Shown: positions 34,894-43,765 of the stretch, one piece after another | Layout: each line of letters starts with the position of its first letter | Numbering within the stretch: position 1 is the first letter of the stretch | Assembly (NCBI GenBank): GCA_019748195.1 | Contig: JAIEPW010000088.1 | Coordinates: 1 to 64,000, forward strand | Length of the DNA stretch: 64,000 nucleotides | Direction of reading: 5' to 3' | DNA from: Bryobacteraceae bacterium | GTDB taxonomy: Bacteria > Acidobacteriota > Terriglobia > Bryobacterales > Bryobacteraceae | Program-made: the position numbers and the translations under genes | The notes under the pieces: generated by a model | Told to the model about the DNA's origin: nothing | The model's input: only the letters and a program-made list of their open reading frames with translations | The model's database searches: none

Positions 34894-35535
34894 ATGAAGA
34901 CGGATACGCTGTTCACCATTGCCCAAGCTGCCAAGCTCTTTGACATGACTGCGGCCGAGGTCCGCAACTTCATCGCGCGGGGGCACGTGCGTCAGTTCGG
35001 AGTTGGTCGGGGGGGTGGCCGGGAAAGAGAGTTTGGCCGACTGGGCCTATACGAACTCGGCATCGTCCGTCGCCTGGCCGATCACGGCCTGACCTACGAA
35101 GCAGCGAATCGCGTGGTGTCATCCGGTCTCGCTAAAGAAAAGGCGGTGCGAGCATTTACGATGATCGGGCAGCACAACATGGTGCCGGAAAAGGCGTTTC
35201 AAGCGCTCGAGAACGACCCGGACCTGATCCTCGCGAACGCCCCGTGGAACTGGCGAGATCTGACCAATCCGTTCTTGTGGGTCTTCATTGTTTCGCATGA
35301 GGGGCTCTTCGGCCCGAAGCTCGCTGAGGGCTGGGATGACATCGGCCCAGTCGCTCGCGAAGTAGTTGCGTTCGATTCGCGACTGCTGCCTTCTGTCGGA
35401 CTAGGCGCCTCGGCACCGACTATGCCGAAGCTCGACGATCATCACTGGGAGATCTTCCGGCCAGTCATACATGTGTTCAACCTAACCGCAACCTTGGTCG
35501 GAATCGACCAGAAGATCGAATCGTTGGCGGCGTGA
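34894..35535 (+). CDS. MerR-like helix-turn-helix protein
   Basis: 213 residues. The N-terminal 70 residues form a MerR-like winged helix: FTIAQAAKLFDMTAAEVRNFIARGHV, then FGRLGLYELGIVRRLADHGLTYEAANRVV. The rest (about 75-213) is unrecognised and could be an effector-binding region. A TACTAT -10-like box lies at 34881-34886. GC content is lower than in the surrounding core genes, and the gene lies just outside the duplicated tRNA-Leu segment, so it may belong to the same acquired islet. Confidence 0.68.
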   Translation: MKTDTLFTIAQAAKLFDMTAAEVRNFIARGHVRQFGVGRGGGREREFGRLGLYELGIVRRLADHGLTYEAANRVVSSGLAKEKAVRAFTMIGQHNMVPEKAFQALENDPDLILANAPWNWRDLTNPFLWVFIVSHEGLFGPKLAEGWDDIGPVAREVVAFDSRLLPSVGLGASAPTMPKLDDHHWEIFRPVIHVFNLTATLVGIDQKIESLAA

Positions 35536-35648
35536 GCGCATCAATCACTGCTGTCGGGCTCCTCAGCGAAGCCGCGAGTGCACAAATGTGCGTCCTCCTC
35601 CCCGCGGTAACGGAATGCCTTACGAAGCGCCCATGATTTTGCAGTTTA

Positions 35649-35735
35649 TGGTGCGGGGGGTGTGGGTCGAACACATGACCAGTGAAGGTCGCAGGATCTT
35701 AAGTCACGTGCGGCTACCAATTCCGCGATTCCAGC
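35649..35735 (-). pseudogene. Decayed tRNA-Leu copy
   Basis: On the minus strand this resembles the intact tRNA-Leu at 37070-37158 along its whole length, including CATGACCAGTGAAGGTCGC (identical over 19 nt on the plus strand) and an encoded CCA end. The acceptor stem (GCTGGAA against CCCCCGC), the T stem (two bases lost) and one anticodon-stem pair no longer fit. The anticodon position reads TAA instead of CAA. Probably not functional. The match continues 11 nt beyond the tRNA 5' end. Confidence 0.75.
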
Positions 35736-35746
35736 GCGAGGCTCTT
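35649..35746. repeat. Imperfect direct repeat, left copy (tRNA-Leu plus flank)
   Basis: Left copy of a roughly 100-bp imperfect direct repeat; right copy is 37070-37169. Both include the tRNA-Leu sequence and the following GCGAGGCTCTT. The 1.3 kb between them holds the DUF4062 gene. The arrangement is like attL/attR of an element that inserted at a tRNA gene, with the left copy decayed. Confidence 0.65.
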
Positions 35747-36022
35747 TTGGAGTCTCAGAAGTCATCGCTACACCCGGCCCCTCGAACCGAAAACGAGCGT
35801 GTTATCTTTATCAGTCGTAGCTTATGGATGGGAGTCAACCAAGCCTCTCCGCTTCTCTATGAACAGCGACTTGTTTGCGGTAGACTGAAATCTAAGCACG
35901 ATCAGCGGGGCAACCGGATCGTGAAGGGGTTTTGCTCCCGAACCTTTTCGGCCGTTAATGTCTGTCGCGGAACGTTGGCTATGAACGAACCGATCTTTAT
36001 CTTTGCAGCGAGGCCACGTTAA
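35747..36022. other. Low-GC leader region of the DUF4062 gene
   Basis: No convincing gene. Base composition is noticeably less GC-rich than the core genes. It presumably contains the promoter for the DUF4062 gene, but I could not identify good -35/-10 boxes. Confidence 0.45.
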
Positions 36023-37012
36023 ATGGCACGCCCACGCGTCTTCATCAGCTCTACGTTCTACGACCTCCGCCAAGTGCGCGCAGACATCGAACGGTTCGTC
36101 CGAGAACTAGGATATGAGCCCGTCAGACATGAACGGGGCCAAGTTCCCTACGGATCAGGTGAGAATCTCGAGCAGTACTGTTACAAGGAAATCTATCATG
36201 TCGATATCGTGATCAATATCGTCGGTGGACGCTTCGGATCGATGTCGCTAGAACACGACTACTCGATATCGCAGATGGAGCTTAAGACGGCACATCGTCT
36301 CAATAAGCAGTGCTACATCTTCGTAGATGCTGCTGTTATGTCTGAATATCGGATGTACCTTAGGAACAAGCCGCTGGCTGGCATGAAGTACGTTGCAAGT
36401 GACGACGAACGAATCTTGAAATTCATTGAAGAGATTGAGGCACTCCCCCGGAACAATCAACTGATCGAATTTCGCCACTCTGAGGAAATCGTAGGTCATC
36501 TGCGAGAGCAGTGGGCTGGGCTCTTCCAACGATTTCTTCAGCAGCAGGAACTACTTCCCGAGCGCCGGGCTGCAGATGAACTTCACACTGCGCTCACAAC
36601 AGTCAAAGACCTCGTGAAGTTTTTGACGAACGAACGTCGCGAGCAGGGTAGTTCAATCAATGAAATACTGTTGAGCAATCATCCAATTTTCGAGCGGCTC
36701 CGTAAAGTCACCGACACCCCATATTTGCTTTTCTTCCGTACGAGAGAGAACATGCATGCTTGGCTGCGAGCCCGGAGTTGGATCGAAGTAGATGAAGATC
36801 ATTGGGACAGTCCGAGTGTGCCCGAGTGGGTACACGGTCAGGGTAAGAGGAGACGTCTCCTGACTGTTGCAGATCACGTTTTCGACGACGCAGGAAGGCT
36901 GAAGATTTTTACTTCCGCCGAATGGAACGATGACTGGGTTACTGTCAATAGCCTTCCTGAACCTTCACCAGCCTCAACTCAGGACACTCCGCCTAGTGAC
37001 GTGCCGTTCTAG
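36023..37012 (+). CDS. DUF4062-domain protein in a tRNA-associated islet
   Basis: 329 residues. The N-terminal domain is DUF4062 (TIR-like/nucleoside-deoxyribosyltransferase-like fold): RVFISSTFYDLRQVRADIERFV at residues 4-25, then YEPVRHERGQVPYG, CYKEIYHVDIVINIVGGRFGS split over two strands, and ELKTAHRLNKQCYIFVD. The remaining 150 residues are helical and unrecognised; no NACHT or other effector domain is fused. DUF4062 often heads STAND/NACHT-type proteins and occurs in bacterial immune loci; a defence role here is a hypothesis. Codon use is clearly less GC-biased than in neighbours. Confidence 0.82.
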   Translation: MARPRVFISSTFYDLRQVRADIERFVRELGYEPVRHERGQVPYGSGENLEQYCYKEIYHVDIVINIVGGRFGSMSLEHDYSISQMELKTAHRLNKQCYIFVDAAVMSEYRMYLRNKPLAGMKYVASDDERILKFIEEIEALPRNNQLIEFRHSEEIVGHLREQWAGLFQRFLQQQELLPERRAADELHTALTTVKDLVKFLTNERREQGSSINEILLSNHPIFERLRKVTDTPYLLFFRTRENMHAWLRARSWIEVDEDHWDSPSVPEWVHGQGKRRRLLTVADHVFDDAGRLKIFTSAEWNDDWVTVNSLPEPSPASTQDTPPSDVPF

Positions 37013-37069
37013 AACAGGAACGCATGCGTTCGCCAAGTGCCCAAGTCAACATAAACACCAATTGAAATA

Positions 37070-37158
37070 TGGTGCTGGAGGTGGGGGTCGAACCCACATG
37101 ACCAGTGAAGGTCGCGGGATTTTGAGTCCCGTGCGTCTGCCAGTTCCGCCACTCCAGC
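37070..37158 (-). tRNA. tRNA-Leu (anticodon CAA)
   Basis: Minus-strand sequence folds as a class II tRNA: acceptor GCTGGAG pairs with CTCCAGC, discriminator A and an encoded CCA end (37070-37072). The anticodon stem CGGGA/TCCCG encloses CTCAAAA, giving anticodon CAA. The T arm is GTGGG-TTCGACC-CCCAC. The variable arm is long enough for leucine. It is the intact partner of the decayed copy at 35649-35735. Confidence 0.96.
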
Positions 37159-37184
37159 GCGAGGCTCTTCAAGAGTAGCAAAGC

Positions 37185-38405
37185 TCAACTGGACTTCGCC
37201 ACGTTGAGGGCCCTCGTCCTGCGCACCAGAAACAGATACGACCCCAGCCCGATCAGCAGAATCACCCAGATCGCCTGCATTGGCGCTTCGTAGCTCCCCG
37301 TCGCCTGCTTCAACCATCCGGTGGCCAGCGGCGCGATCACGCCCGACGAGTTCACGGCGAAATTCTGCAGGCCGGCGATCCGGCCCACCGCCGCGCCAGG
37401 GAACAGCGTCTGCGTCAGCGCCCAGTAGTTGGCGGTGGCCAGCCCCAGGCCGCACATCGAAAAGACGGCGAAGAACACCGCCACCGAATGCGAAGAAGAC
37501 ATGGCTCCGATCACCTCGGTGGACGCGCAGATGAGCCCGGCGCAGGTGAACAGTTTGCGGATCCGCACCGGATCGCCGCCGCGCGAAATCAGCGTGTCCG
37601 CCGTCCAACCCGCCGCGATCGCCACCAGCGCCATGCCGCCGAAGCTGAACATCGTATACACGCCCATCGAGTTCAACGACAAGCCCCGGTGCTCCACGAA
37701 GTACGCGGGCAGCCAGGTCATGTTGTAGTACACGAAGTAGTTGTAGGAGAACGATCCGAGCAGAACGCCCCAGATCACCGGTGTCGCCAGCAGCCGGGAA
37801 AACGGCAGGGCGGGCGCCGCGCTCGCCGCCGCGGCTTCCAACTGCCGGTCGTCGTCCTTCACAAACGCGATCCACGGAATCAGCCACACCAGCCCGCCCA
37901 CGGCAAGGATCAGGAACATGTTCTGCCAGCCGTATAACGCCGTGAGCCAGGCCGACAGCGGGGCGCCCACTGCCGGTCCGAACTTGGTTCCGGCCATGAA
38001 GATCCCGACCGCCGTGCCGCGGCGGTTCTCCTCGATGTGAAAACGGATCCAGCGCAGGCTCGCCGGCAGGACCAGCGCCTCTCCCACGCCGAGCAGCACC
38101 CGCAAGCCGAGAAGGCTCGCGAAACCGGTGGCGAGCGCCGTCGCTCCCGATATCAGGCTCCAGAAGAAGAATGCGATCGCGAACGGCCACTTCACGCCGA
38201 AGCGGTCCACCACCATCCCCGCCGGGACCTGCAGCAGCGCATAGGACCAGAAGAACGCCGAGTTCAGCGCCCCGCGTTCCGCGTCGGATAGCTGAAGCGC
38301 TTCCCGGAACTCACGTGTCGCCAGCGCCACGGATAGATTGGTGCGGTCGATGTACGCGATCAGCACACCCAGGCAGAGCAGCCAGACGATGGCCCAGCGA
38401 TGCAT
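37185..38405 (-). CDS. MFS transporter, anion:cation symporter (hexuronate/glucarate) type
   Basis: 406 residues with about 12 membrane helices. Signatures: IAYIDRTNLSVALA in helix 1, SAFFWSYALLQVPAGMVVDRFGVKWPFAIA spanning helices 2-3 (the MFS loop motif is DRFGVKW), and RVLLGVGEALVLPASLRWI in helix 4, typical of the ACS family that imports hexuronates, glucarate or similar organic anions. Start ATG 38403-38405 (MHRWAIVW); the frame extends 17 codons further without support. No sugar-acid catabolic genes adjoin, so the substrate is open. Confidence 0.9.
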   Translation of the reverse strand: MHRWAIVWLLCLGVLIAYIDRTNLSVALATREFREALQLSDAERGALNSAFFWSYALLQVPAGMVVDRFGVKWPFAIAFFFWSLISGATALATGFASLLGLRVLLGVGEALVLPASLRWIRFHIEENRRGTAVGIFMAGTKFGPAVGAPLSAWLTALYGWQNMFLILAVGGLVWLIPWIAFVKDDDRQLEAAAASAAPALPFSRLLATPVIWGVLLGSFSYNYFVYYNMTWLPAYFVEHRGLSLNSMGVYTMFSFGGMALVAIAAGWTADTLISRGGDPVRIRKLFTCAGLICASTEVIGAMSSSHSVAVFFAVFSMCGLGLATANYWALTQTLFPGAAVGRIAGLQNFAVNSSGVIAPLATGWLKQATGSYEAPMQAIWVILLIGLGSYLFLVRRTRALNVAKSS

Positions 38406-38509
38406 TGGCCCGCAGTATAACGGTTCGGCGCGGGCGGGTGCATTCGAGAAACGCACCTACCGTGGTCCCGCGATGCGGCCAAGCATAATATCTCGTAAAA
38501 TTGCGAGTA

Positions 38510-39652
38510 ATGCACCGCCGGATTTTCCTCGTGTGGCTGGCCTGTGGCGCGGCCTGGGCCCAAACGGGGGTGGAGCGATCTCACACCGTAGTCGAGCGGG
38601 TCGCTCTCGCCCCTGACAAGCGGGAGCGCATCGAGCGGCTGATCCAGGAGGAGATGGGAAAAGCGAAGGCTCCCGGCGTCTCGGTGGCGGTGGGCATGAA
38701 AGGCGAGGTCGTTTACGCCTCGGGATTCGGTCTGGCGGATATCGAAAACAACATCGCGGTCACCCCCCAGACGCGAATTCGCCTGGGGTCCATCTCCAAG
38801 CCGATCACCGCGGTAGCGGTGCTGCAGCTCGCCGAGAGAGGCAAACTCGACCTGGATGCCGAGGTTCAGGAGTATCTGCCGCAGTTTCCGCGTAAGCAGT
38901 GGCCGCTGCGCATCCGCCACCTCCTTTCGCACAGCGGCGGGATCCGGCATTATCAGGGCCGCGAAATGGATTCCGTGGACCACTACTACAACCGGGTGGA
39001 TCCGCTCCGCATCTTCTCCGGCGACCCGCTGCTGTACGAGCCCGGCTCGAAGTTCCTGTACACCACCTACGGCTACAACCTGCTGGGCGCCGTGGTGGAA
39101 TCGATCACCGGCGACTTCGTGGGACATCTGCGGGATCACGTTTTCACGCCGGCCGGGATGGAATCCACCGGACCCGACGACCACTTCGCGATCATCCAGC
39201 ATCGGTCGCGCGGATACACCCTGCACGGCACTATGCTGGCGAACGCGGGCCTTGCCGACACCAGCAACAAGATTCCCGGGGGAGGGCTCATCGGCACGGC
39301 ATCGGACCTGGCGCGATTCGCCATGGCCACCGGAGCCGGCAAGCTGCTGAAGCCCGAATCGCTGCGCGCCATGTGGACGCGATTTCGCACCACCGACGGA
39401 GTGCGGCAGGGTTATGGCATGGGCTGGACCGTGGCGGATGAGCCTCGACTCCAGGTGGGTCACACGGGCGGGCAGCAGGGGGCGACGACGCACCTGATCT
39501 ACTACCCCGAAGACGATGTGGCGGTCGCCGTGATGCTGAATCGCGACAGCGCCCCCGTCACCGGGTTCTCGCAAGGGATTGCGCGGATCGTGTTGGACTC
39601 GGGGCACGCGCAGGCGCCGCCCCGAGGCTCGCGCACCGTTACTCCTCGGTAA
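38510..39652 (+). CDS. Secreted LACTB-like serine hydrolase
   Basis: 380 residues. Signal peptide about 1-17 ([17 protein letters not shown]). Catalytic SISK at residues 94-97 ([16 protein letters not shown]). The tyrosine motif is in [16 protein letters not shown], the LACTB variant in which YGYN replaces YSN. A late GHTGGQQG motif stands for KTG. Family members are esterases or peptidases related to class C beta-lactamases. Its 3' end overlaps the convergent cyclophilin gene by 14 bp. ATG 38510 preferred over TTG 38501. Confidence 0.87.
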   Translation: MHRRIFLVWLACGAAWAQTGVERSHTVVERVALAPDKRERIERLIQEEMGKAKAPGVSVAVGMKGEVVYASGFGLADIENNIAVTPQTRIRLGSISKPITAVAVLQLAERGKLDLDAEVQEYLPQFPRKQWPLRIRHLLSHSGGIRHYQGREMDSVDHYYNRVDPLRIFSGDPLLYEPGSKFLYTTYGYNLLGAVVESITGDFVGHLRDHVFTPAGMESTGPDDHFAIIQHRSRGYTLHGTMLANAGLADTSNKIPGGGLIGTASDLARFAMATGAGKLLKPESLRAMWTRFRTTDGVRQGYGMGWTVADEPRLQVGHTGGQQGATTHLIYYPEDDVAVAVMLNRDSAPVTGFSQGIARIVLDSGHAQAPPRGSRTVTPR

Positions 39653-40121
39653 TCGTGACCTTGTTCAGCGTATCGCCCTGCTGCACGGCGTTCACGATCT
39701 CCTGACCGCTACGCACTTTCCCGAATACCGTGTGCTTCCCGTCCAGCCAATCCGTCACCACGTGCGTGATGAAGAACTGGCTCCCGTTGGTGTTCGGACC
39801 CGCGTTGGCCATGGACAGCGATCCCACGGCGTGCTTGTGCGGATTGCCCTGGAACTCGTCCTCGAAGCGGTAGCCGGGACCACCGCGGCCGGTGCCCGTG
39901 GGATCTCCACCCTGAATCATGAAGTTCGCGATCACGCGGTGGAAAACGGTGCCGTCATAGAATCCCTCGCGTGCCAGGAACACGAAATTATTCACAGTCT
40001 TCGGAGCTTCCTTTGCGAACAGATCGCAGACGATGGTCCCCCGCGACGTCTCGATGGTCGCCGTGTACTTCTTGTTGGAGTCGATCGCCATGGCCGGCGG
40101 TTGCGCGTATTGGTTGGACAT
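39639..40121 (-). CDS. Cyclophilin-type peptidyl-prolyl cis-trans isomerase
   Basis: 160 residues. Cyclophilin core: [37 protein letters not shown] split by the catalytic Arg in [24 protein letters not shown] and [12 protein letters not shown] complete the active site (Phe, Gln, Trp/His positions present). No signal peptide, so cytosolic. A shorter start ([12 protein letters not shown] 40091) is possible. Divergent from the formate dehydrogenase operon. Confidence 0.95.
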   Translation of the reverse strand: MSNQYAQPPAMAIDSNKKYTATIETSRGTIVCDLFAKEAPKTVNNFVFLAREGFYDGTVFHRVIANFMIQGGDPTGTGRGGPGYRFEDEFQGNPHKHAVGSLSMANAGPNTNGSQFFITHVVTDWLDGKHTVFGKVRSGQEIVNAVQQGDTLNKVTITEE

Positions 40122-40201
40122 TCCGTACCAGTGTACAGGAGGCGAGCCGCCGGACTCGGCATCCGGCGCGTGGGTGTATACTCGCGCCTAAGGAATCGTT
40201 C

Positions 40202-42085
40202 ATGAAACACCGCCGCCTTACCCAGCCCCTGGTTCGCGAAAACGGCGATCTGCGCCCGGCGAGTTGGGACGAAGCGTTGGAGCGCGCCGCTTGCGGGCTC
40301 GCGCCGCACAAAGGGCGCGAGTTCGGACTCTTTTCCTGCTCCAAGACCACCAACGAAATGAATTACCTGGCGCAAAAGTTCGCGCGCCTGGTGATGGGCT
40401 CCAACAACATCGACAGTTGCAACCGAACTTGACACGCCCCCAGCGTCGTCGGTCTGGCGACGGTCTTCGGAATGGGCGGCGGCACCAATTCCTACGCGGA
40501 ATTTGAAGACACGGATTTGATCATTCTCTGGGGATCGAACGCGCGCGATACCCATCCCATCCTGTTCCATCACGTATTGAAAGGAGTCCGCAACGGCGCG
40601 CGGTTATACACGGTGGACCCGCGCCGGACTCCCACCGCCGAATGGGCCGCCGGCTGGTTGCCGCTTCAGGTAGGCTCCGACATCGCCTTGGCCAACGCGG
40701 TTGGCCGCGAGATTCTGGCCGCGGGACTCGAAAATCGCGAGTTTCTCGAGCACGCCACTCTTGGACTCGAGGACTACCGCAAGGCAGTCGATCGCTACAC
40801 CCTGCAATACGCCGAACAGATCACGGGCGTGCCCGCCGCGCAGATCCGCGAGTTCGCGCACGCCTACGCCCGCGCCGATCGTGCCTTGCTGTGCTGGACG
40901 CTGGGCATCACCGAGCATCACAATGCCGTGGATAACGTCCTGGCGCTGATTAACCTCGCGCTGCTTGCCGGACATGTAGGCCGCTACGGTTCCGGGCTGA
41001 ACCCGCTGCGCGGGCAGAACAACGTTCAGGGCGGGGGCGACATGGGCGCCCTGCCCGACCGGCTCCCGGGCTTCCAGCACGTCGAGAACGGTGAGCTCCG
41101 GTCCAAGTTTGAGCGTGCCTGGGGTGTCGCCATTCCGCCGGAGCGCGGCTGGCACCTGAGCGGGATGCTCGACGCGATGGAGCACGGCGAGCTGAAAGCG
41201 CTGTATGTTATCGGCGAGAATCCCGTGAACTCCGAGGCCGATCAGCATCGCACGGTCCGGCTGTTCGAATCGCTGGAATGCCTGGTGGCGCAGGATCTGT
41301 TTCTTACGGAAACCGCGCGGTTGGCCGACGTCGTGTTTCCCGCGGCCGCCGGCGCTTTCGAGACCGAAGGAACCGTCACCAACTCGGAGCGCCGCGTACA
41401 GCGTGTTCGCCGCGCCGTTCCGCCGCCGGAAGGCGCGCGCGACGACATGGATATACTGATCGCCTTGGCTCGGCGGATGGGCGTTGCCTTGGGCCCGCGG
41501 GGCGCGGAGGCGGTGTGGAACGAACTGCGATCCTTGAGCCCCATGCATGCCGGAATGAGCTATGCGCGCCTGGAGTCCGAAAACGGATTGCAGTGGCCCT
41601 GCTACGACGAGCAGCATCCCGGCGAGATGTACCTTCACGGCCGCCTGTGGGAGCGGCCGGTTCGGGGTCCGCGCGCGCCGCTGCGCCCAACGGAGTGGGA
41701 ACCACCCGTGGATACCATCACCGCGGAGTATCCGCTTCGTCTGACCACGGGCCGCAGGCTCGATTCGTACAACACCGGGGTCCAGACCGGCGCCTTCGCC
41801 TCTCCGCTACGAATGCGCGAAGCACTGGACATCTCCCCGGCCGACGCGGCCCGGCTGGATCTTGCCGAAGGCGAACGCATTCGAATCCTGTCCCGGCGCG
41901 GCGCCGTGGAGGCGCCGGTACACATCGATCCGGCTCTCAGCGCGGGGCTTGTCTTTTTGACGCTGCACACGCCCGACCAGGTGGCGACCAACATGCTCAC
42001 TGTCGATGCTTCCGATCCCAAGTCCGGCACCAGCGAGTTCAAGGCCTCGGCCGTGCGGATCGAGAAGCTCGGAGTTCCGGCTTAA
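40202..42085 (+). CDS. Selenocysteine-containing formate dehydrogenase catalytic subunit, lacking the N-terminal Fe4S4 domain
   Basis: 627 residues when the in-frame TGA at 40430-40432 is read as selenocysteine 77. The context SCNRT-U-HAPSVVGL matches the FdhF/FdsA active site (Sec/Cys followed by the conserved His). Both sides of the TGA are in the same frame and continuous with the family. Molybdopterin-binding blocks follow: DTDLIILWGSNARDTHPI, GLNPLRGQNNVQGGGDMG, ALYVIGENPVNSEAD, FPAAAGAFETEGTVTNSERRVQ, and a C-terminal dinucleotide-binding domain (LTTGRRLDSYNTGVQTG). The protein starts at LTQPLVRENGDLRPASWDEAL, i.e. just after where the Fe4S4 domain ends in normal enzymes; that domain is encoded at the end of the third gene. 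First gene of the operon; AAGGA precedes the ATG. Confidence 0.92.
40430..40462 (+). promoter_or_regulatory. Selenocysteine UGA codon and bacterial SECIS-like hairpin
   Basis: UGA at 40430-40432, then 11 nt, then a 5-bp stem CGTCG/CGACG (40444-40448 and 40458-40462) enclosing a 9-nt loop TCGGTCTGG. The loop contains GGTCT, as in the E. coli fdhF SECIS apical loop that binds SelB, and the 11-nt spacing equals the E. coli one. The stem is inside coding sequence. Confidence 0.8.
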
Positions 42086-42088
42086 CCT

Positions 42089-43765
42089 ATGGACCTTCGC
42101 TTCACGTCGGCGGCGGCCAGCGAGCGCGAGCGCGCTGCGGTGGATCGCGCCGCCGGATCTCAAGCGCCCGCGCGCGACCTGCTTCTGCCCGCGCTGCAGG
42201 AGATCCAACGGCGCATCGGCTGGATCAGTCCCGGCGCGCTGAACTACGCGTGCCGCCGCCTGGACGTCCCGCCCGCGGACGGGTTCGGTGTCGCGAGCTT
42301 CTACGGTCTGCTGTCCACGGCGGAGACAGGAAGCATCGCGGTGCACGTTTGCGACGACCTCGCGTGCCGCTCCGAATCGCTGATCGCCGGGTTGGAACGC
42401 TCCGGCGTTCCGGTGCGACGCTCTCCATGTCTGGGGCTGTGCGACCGGGCTCCGGCGGCGCTGGTGACGATCGCGGGCGAGGAGCCTCGCGAGATCGCTG
42501 TCGCGCCCGCGGACGCCTCTTCGGTGATGCGGGCGGTGCGAGGCTTGCCGGCGGCTGAACCCGCGGCGCCGATTCCGCAATTCGGCTCGGCGGGACTACG
42601 GCTGTTGCGGCGCGCCGGGCAGGTGGATCCCGAATCGCTGGATGCATACCGGGCGTCCGGGGGCTTGCTGGCGTTGCGGCGCGCGCGCCAGATTGGTCCT
42701 CGCGAGGTGATCCGGGAAGTTCGCGACGCGCGGCTCGCCGGGCGCGGCGGCGCCGCATTCCCCGCGGCGGACAAGTGGGCCGCCGTCGCCGCGAACCCCG
42801 CCCCCCGGTACCTGGTTATCAACGCTGACGAAAGCGAGCCTGGCACCTTCAAGGATCGCGTGCTGATGGAGAGCGATCCGTTCGCCGTGGTGGAAGCAGC
42901 GGCGATCGCGGCCTTCGCCACCGGCTGCGCCCGGATCTATTTCTACATCCGCGGCGAGTACCCGCTGGCGACGGAGCGCATCCGGAACGCCGTGGACCGG
43001 ATGCGCCACCGCGGTTTCCTCGACGGCCTGGACATCGAGATCCGGCGCGGCGCCGGCGCCTATATCTGCGGCGAGGAAACCGCGCTTTTCCAGTCCATCG
43101 AGGGCTATCGCGGCGAGCCGCGATCGAAGCCCCCGTTCCCCGCCGAAGCCGGGCTCTTCCGCCGGCCAACGCTGGTGAACAATGTGGAAACTCTGGTGAA
43201 CGTGCCCGGCATTCTGATCGAAGGCGGGCCCGCTTATGCCCGGCGAGGAACGGAACGATCCACGGGGACCAAGCTGTACTGCGTTTCCGGGGATGTCGAG
43301 CGTCCCGGCGTGTATGAATTCGAGTTCGGCATCACGCTGCGGAATCTGCTGCGGTATTCCGGCTGCGCGATCGCGGATTTGCGAGGTGTTCTGGTGGGTG
43401 GCGCCGCCGGGACGTTCGTCACCCCAGACGAACTGGATGTGCCGCTCACCTTCGAAGGCCTGCGCGCCATCGGCTCCGCGCTAGGCTCCGCCGTAGTCAT
43501 GGCGTTTTCCCGATCCCGCGACATGCGGGGCGTGCTGGCGCGCATCGCGCACTTCTTCCGCGAGGAATCCTGCGGCCAGTGCGTCCCCTGCCGCGTCGGT
43601 ACCGTGCGGCAGGTGGAAGCTCTGAAACGCGGCGACACGGGACTGGTGAAGGAGGTGGGCCGCGTGATGCGCGACGCATCCATCTGCGGATTGGGTCAGA
43701 CGGCGTCCAGCGCCATCGAATCCGCCCTCGCGCGCTGGCCGGAACTGATGAAGGAGATGAGATGA
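42089..43765 (+). CDS. NuoE-NuoF fusion: NADH-binding diaphorase subunit of formate dehydrogenase
   Basis: 558 residues. Residues 1-155 are NuoE/FdsG-like, with [2Fe-2S] ligands in HVCDDLAC and SPCLGLC. Residues about 165-558 are NuoF/FdsB-like: FMN motif GRGGAAFPAADKW, NADH/FMN region NADESEPGTFKDR and GAGAYICGEETAL, and the [4Fe-4S] motif EESCGQCVPCRVGT with a later Cys (SICGLG). This unit passes electrons between formate dehydrogenase and NAD(H). Fusion of E and F is known in some diaphorases. It starts 3 bp after the catalytic subunit gene and overlaps the next gene by 4 bp (ATGA). Confidence 0.94.
   Translation: MDLRFTSAAASERERAAVDRAAGSQAPARDLLLPALQEIQRRIGWISPGALNYACRRLDVPPADGFGVASFYGLLSTAETGSIAVHVCDDLACRSESLIAGLERSGVPVRRSPCLGLCDRAPAALVTIAGEEPREIAVAPADASSVMRAVRGLPAAEPAAPIPQFGSAGLRLLRRAGQVDPESLDAYRASGGLLALRRARQIGPREVIREVRDARLAGRGGAAFPAADKWAAVAANPAPRYLVINADESEPGTFKDRVLMESDPFAVVEAAAIAAFATGCARIYFYIRGEYPLATERIRNAVDRMRHRGFLDGLDIEIRRGAGAYICGEETALFQSIEGYRGEPRSKPPFPAEAGLFRRPTLVNNVETLVNVPGILIEGGPAYARRGTERSTGTKLYCVSGDVERPGVYEFEFGITLRNLLRYSGCAIADLRGVLVGGAAGTFVTPDELDVPLTFEGLRAIGSALGSAVVMAFSRSRDMRGVLARIAHFFREESCGQCVPCRVGTVRQVEALKRGDTGLVKEVGRVMRDASICGLGQTASSAIESALARWPELMKEMR

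Noticed and set aside
40202-42085. Formate dehydrogenase gene as a nonsense-mutated pseudogene
   Set aside because: The TGA is exactly at the Sec/Cys active-site position, flanked by conserved residues and followed by a SECIS-like hairpin at the right distance; both partner subunits are intact.
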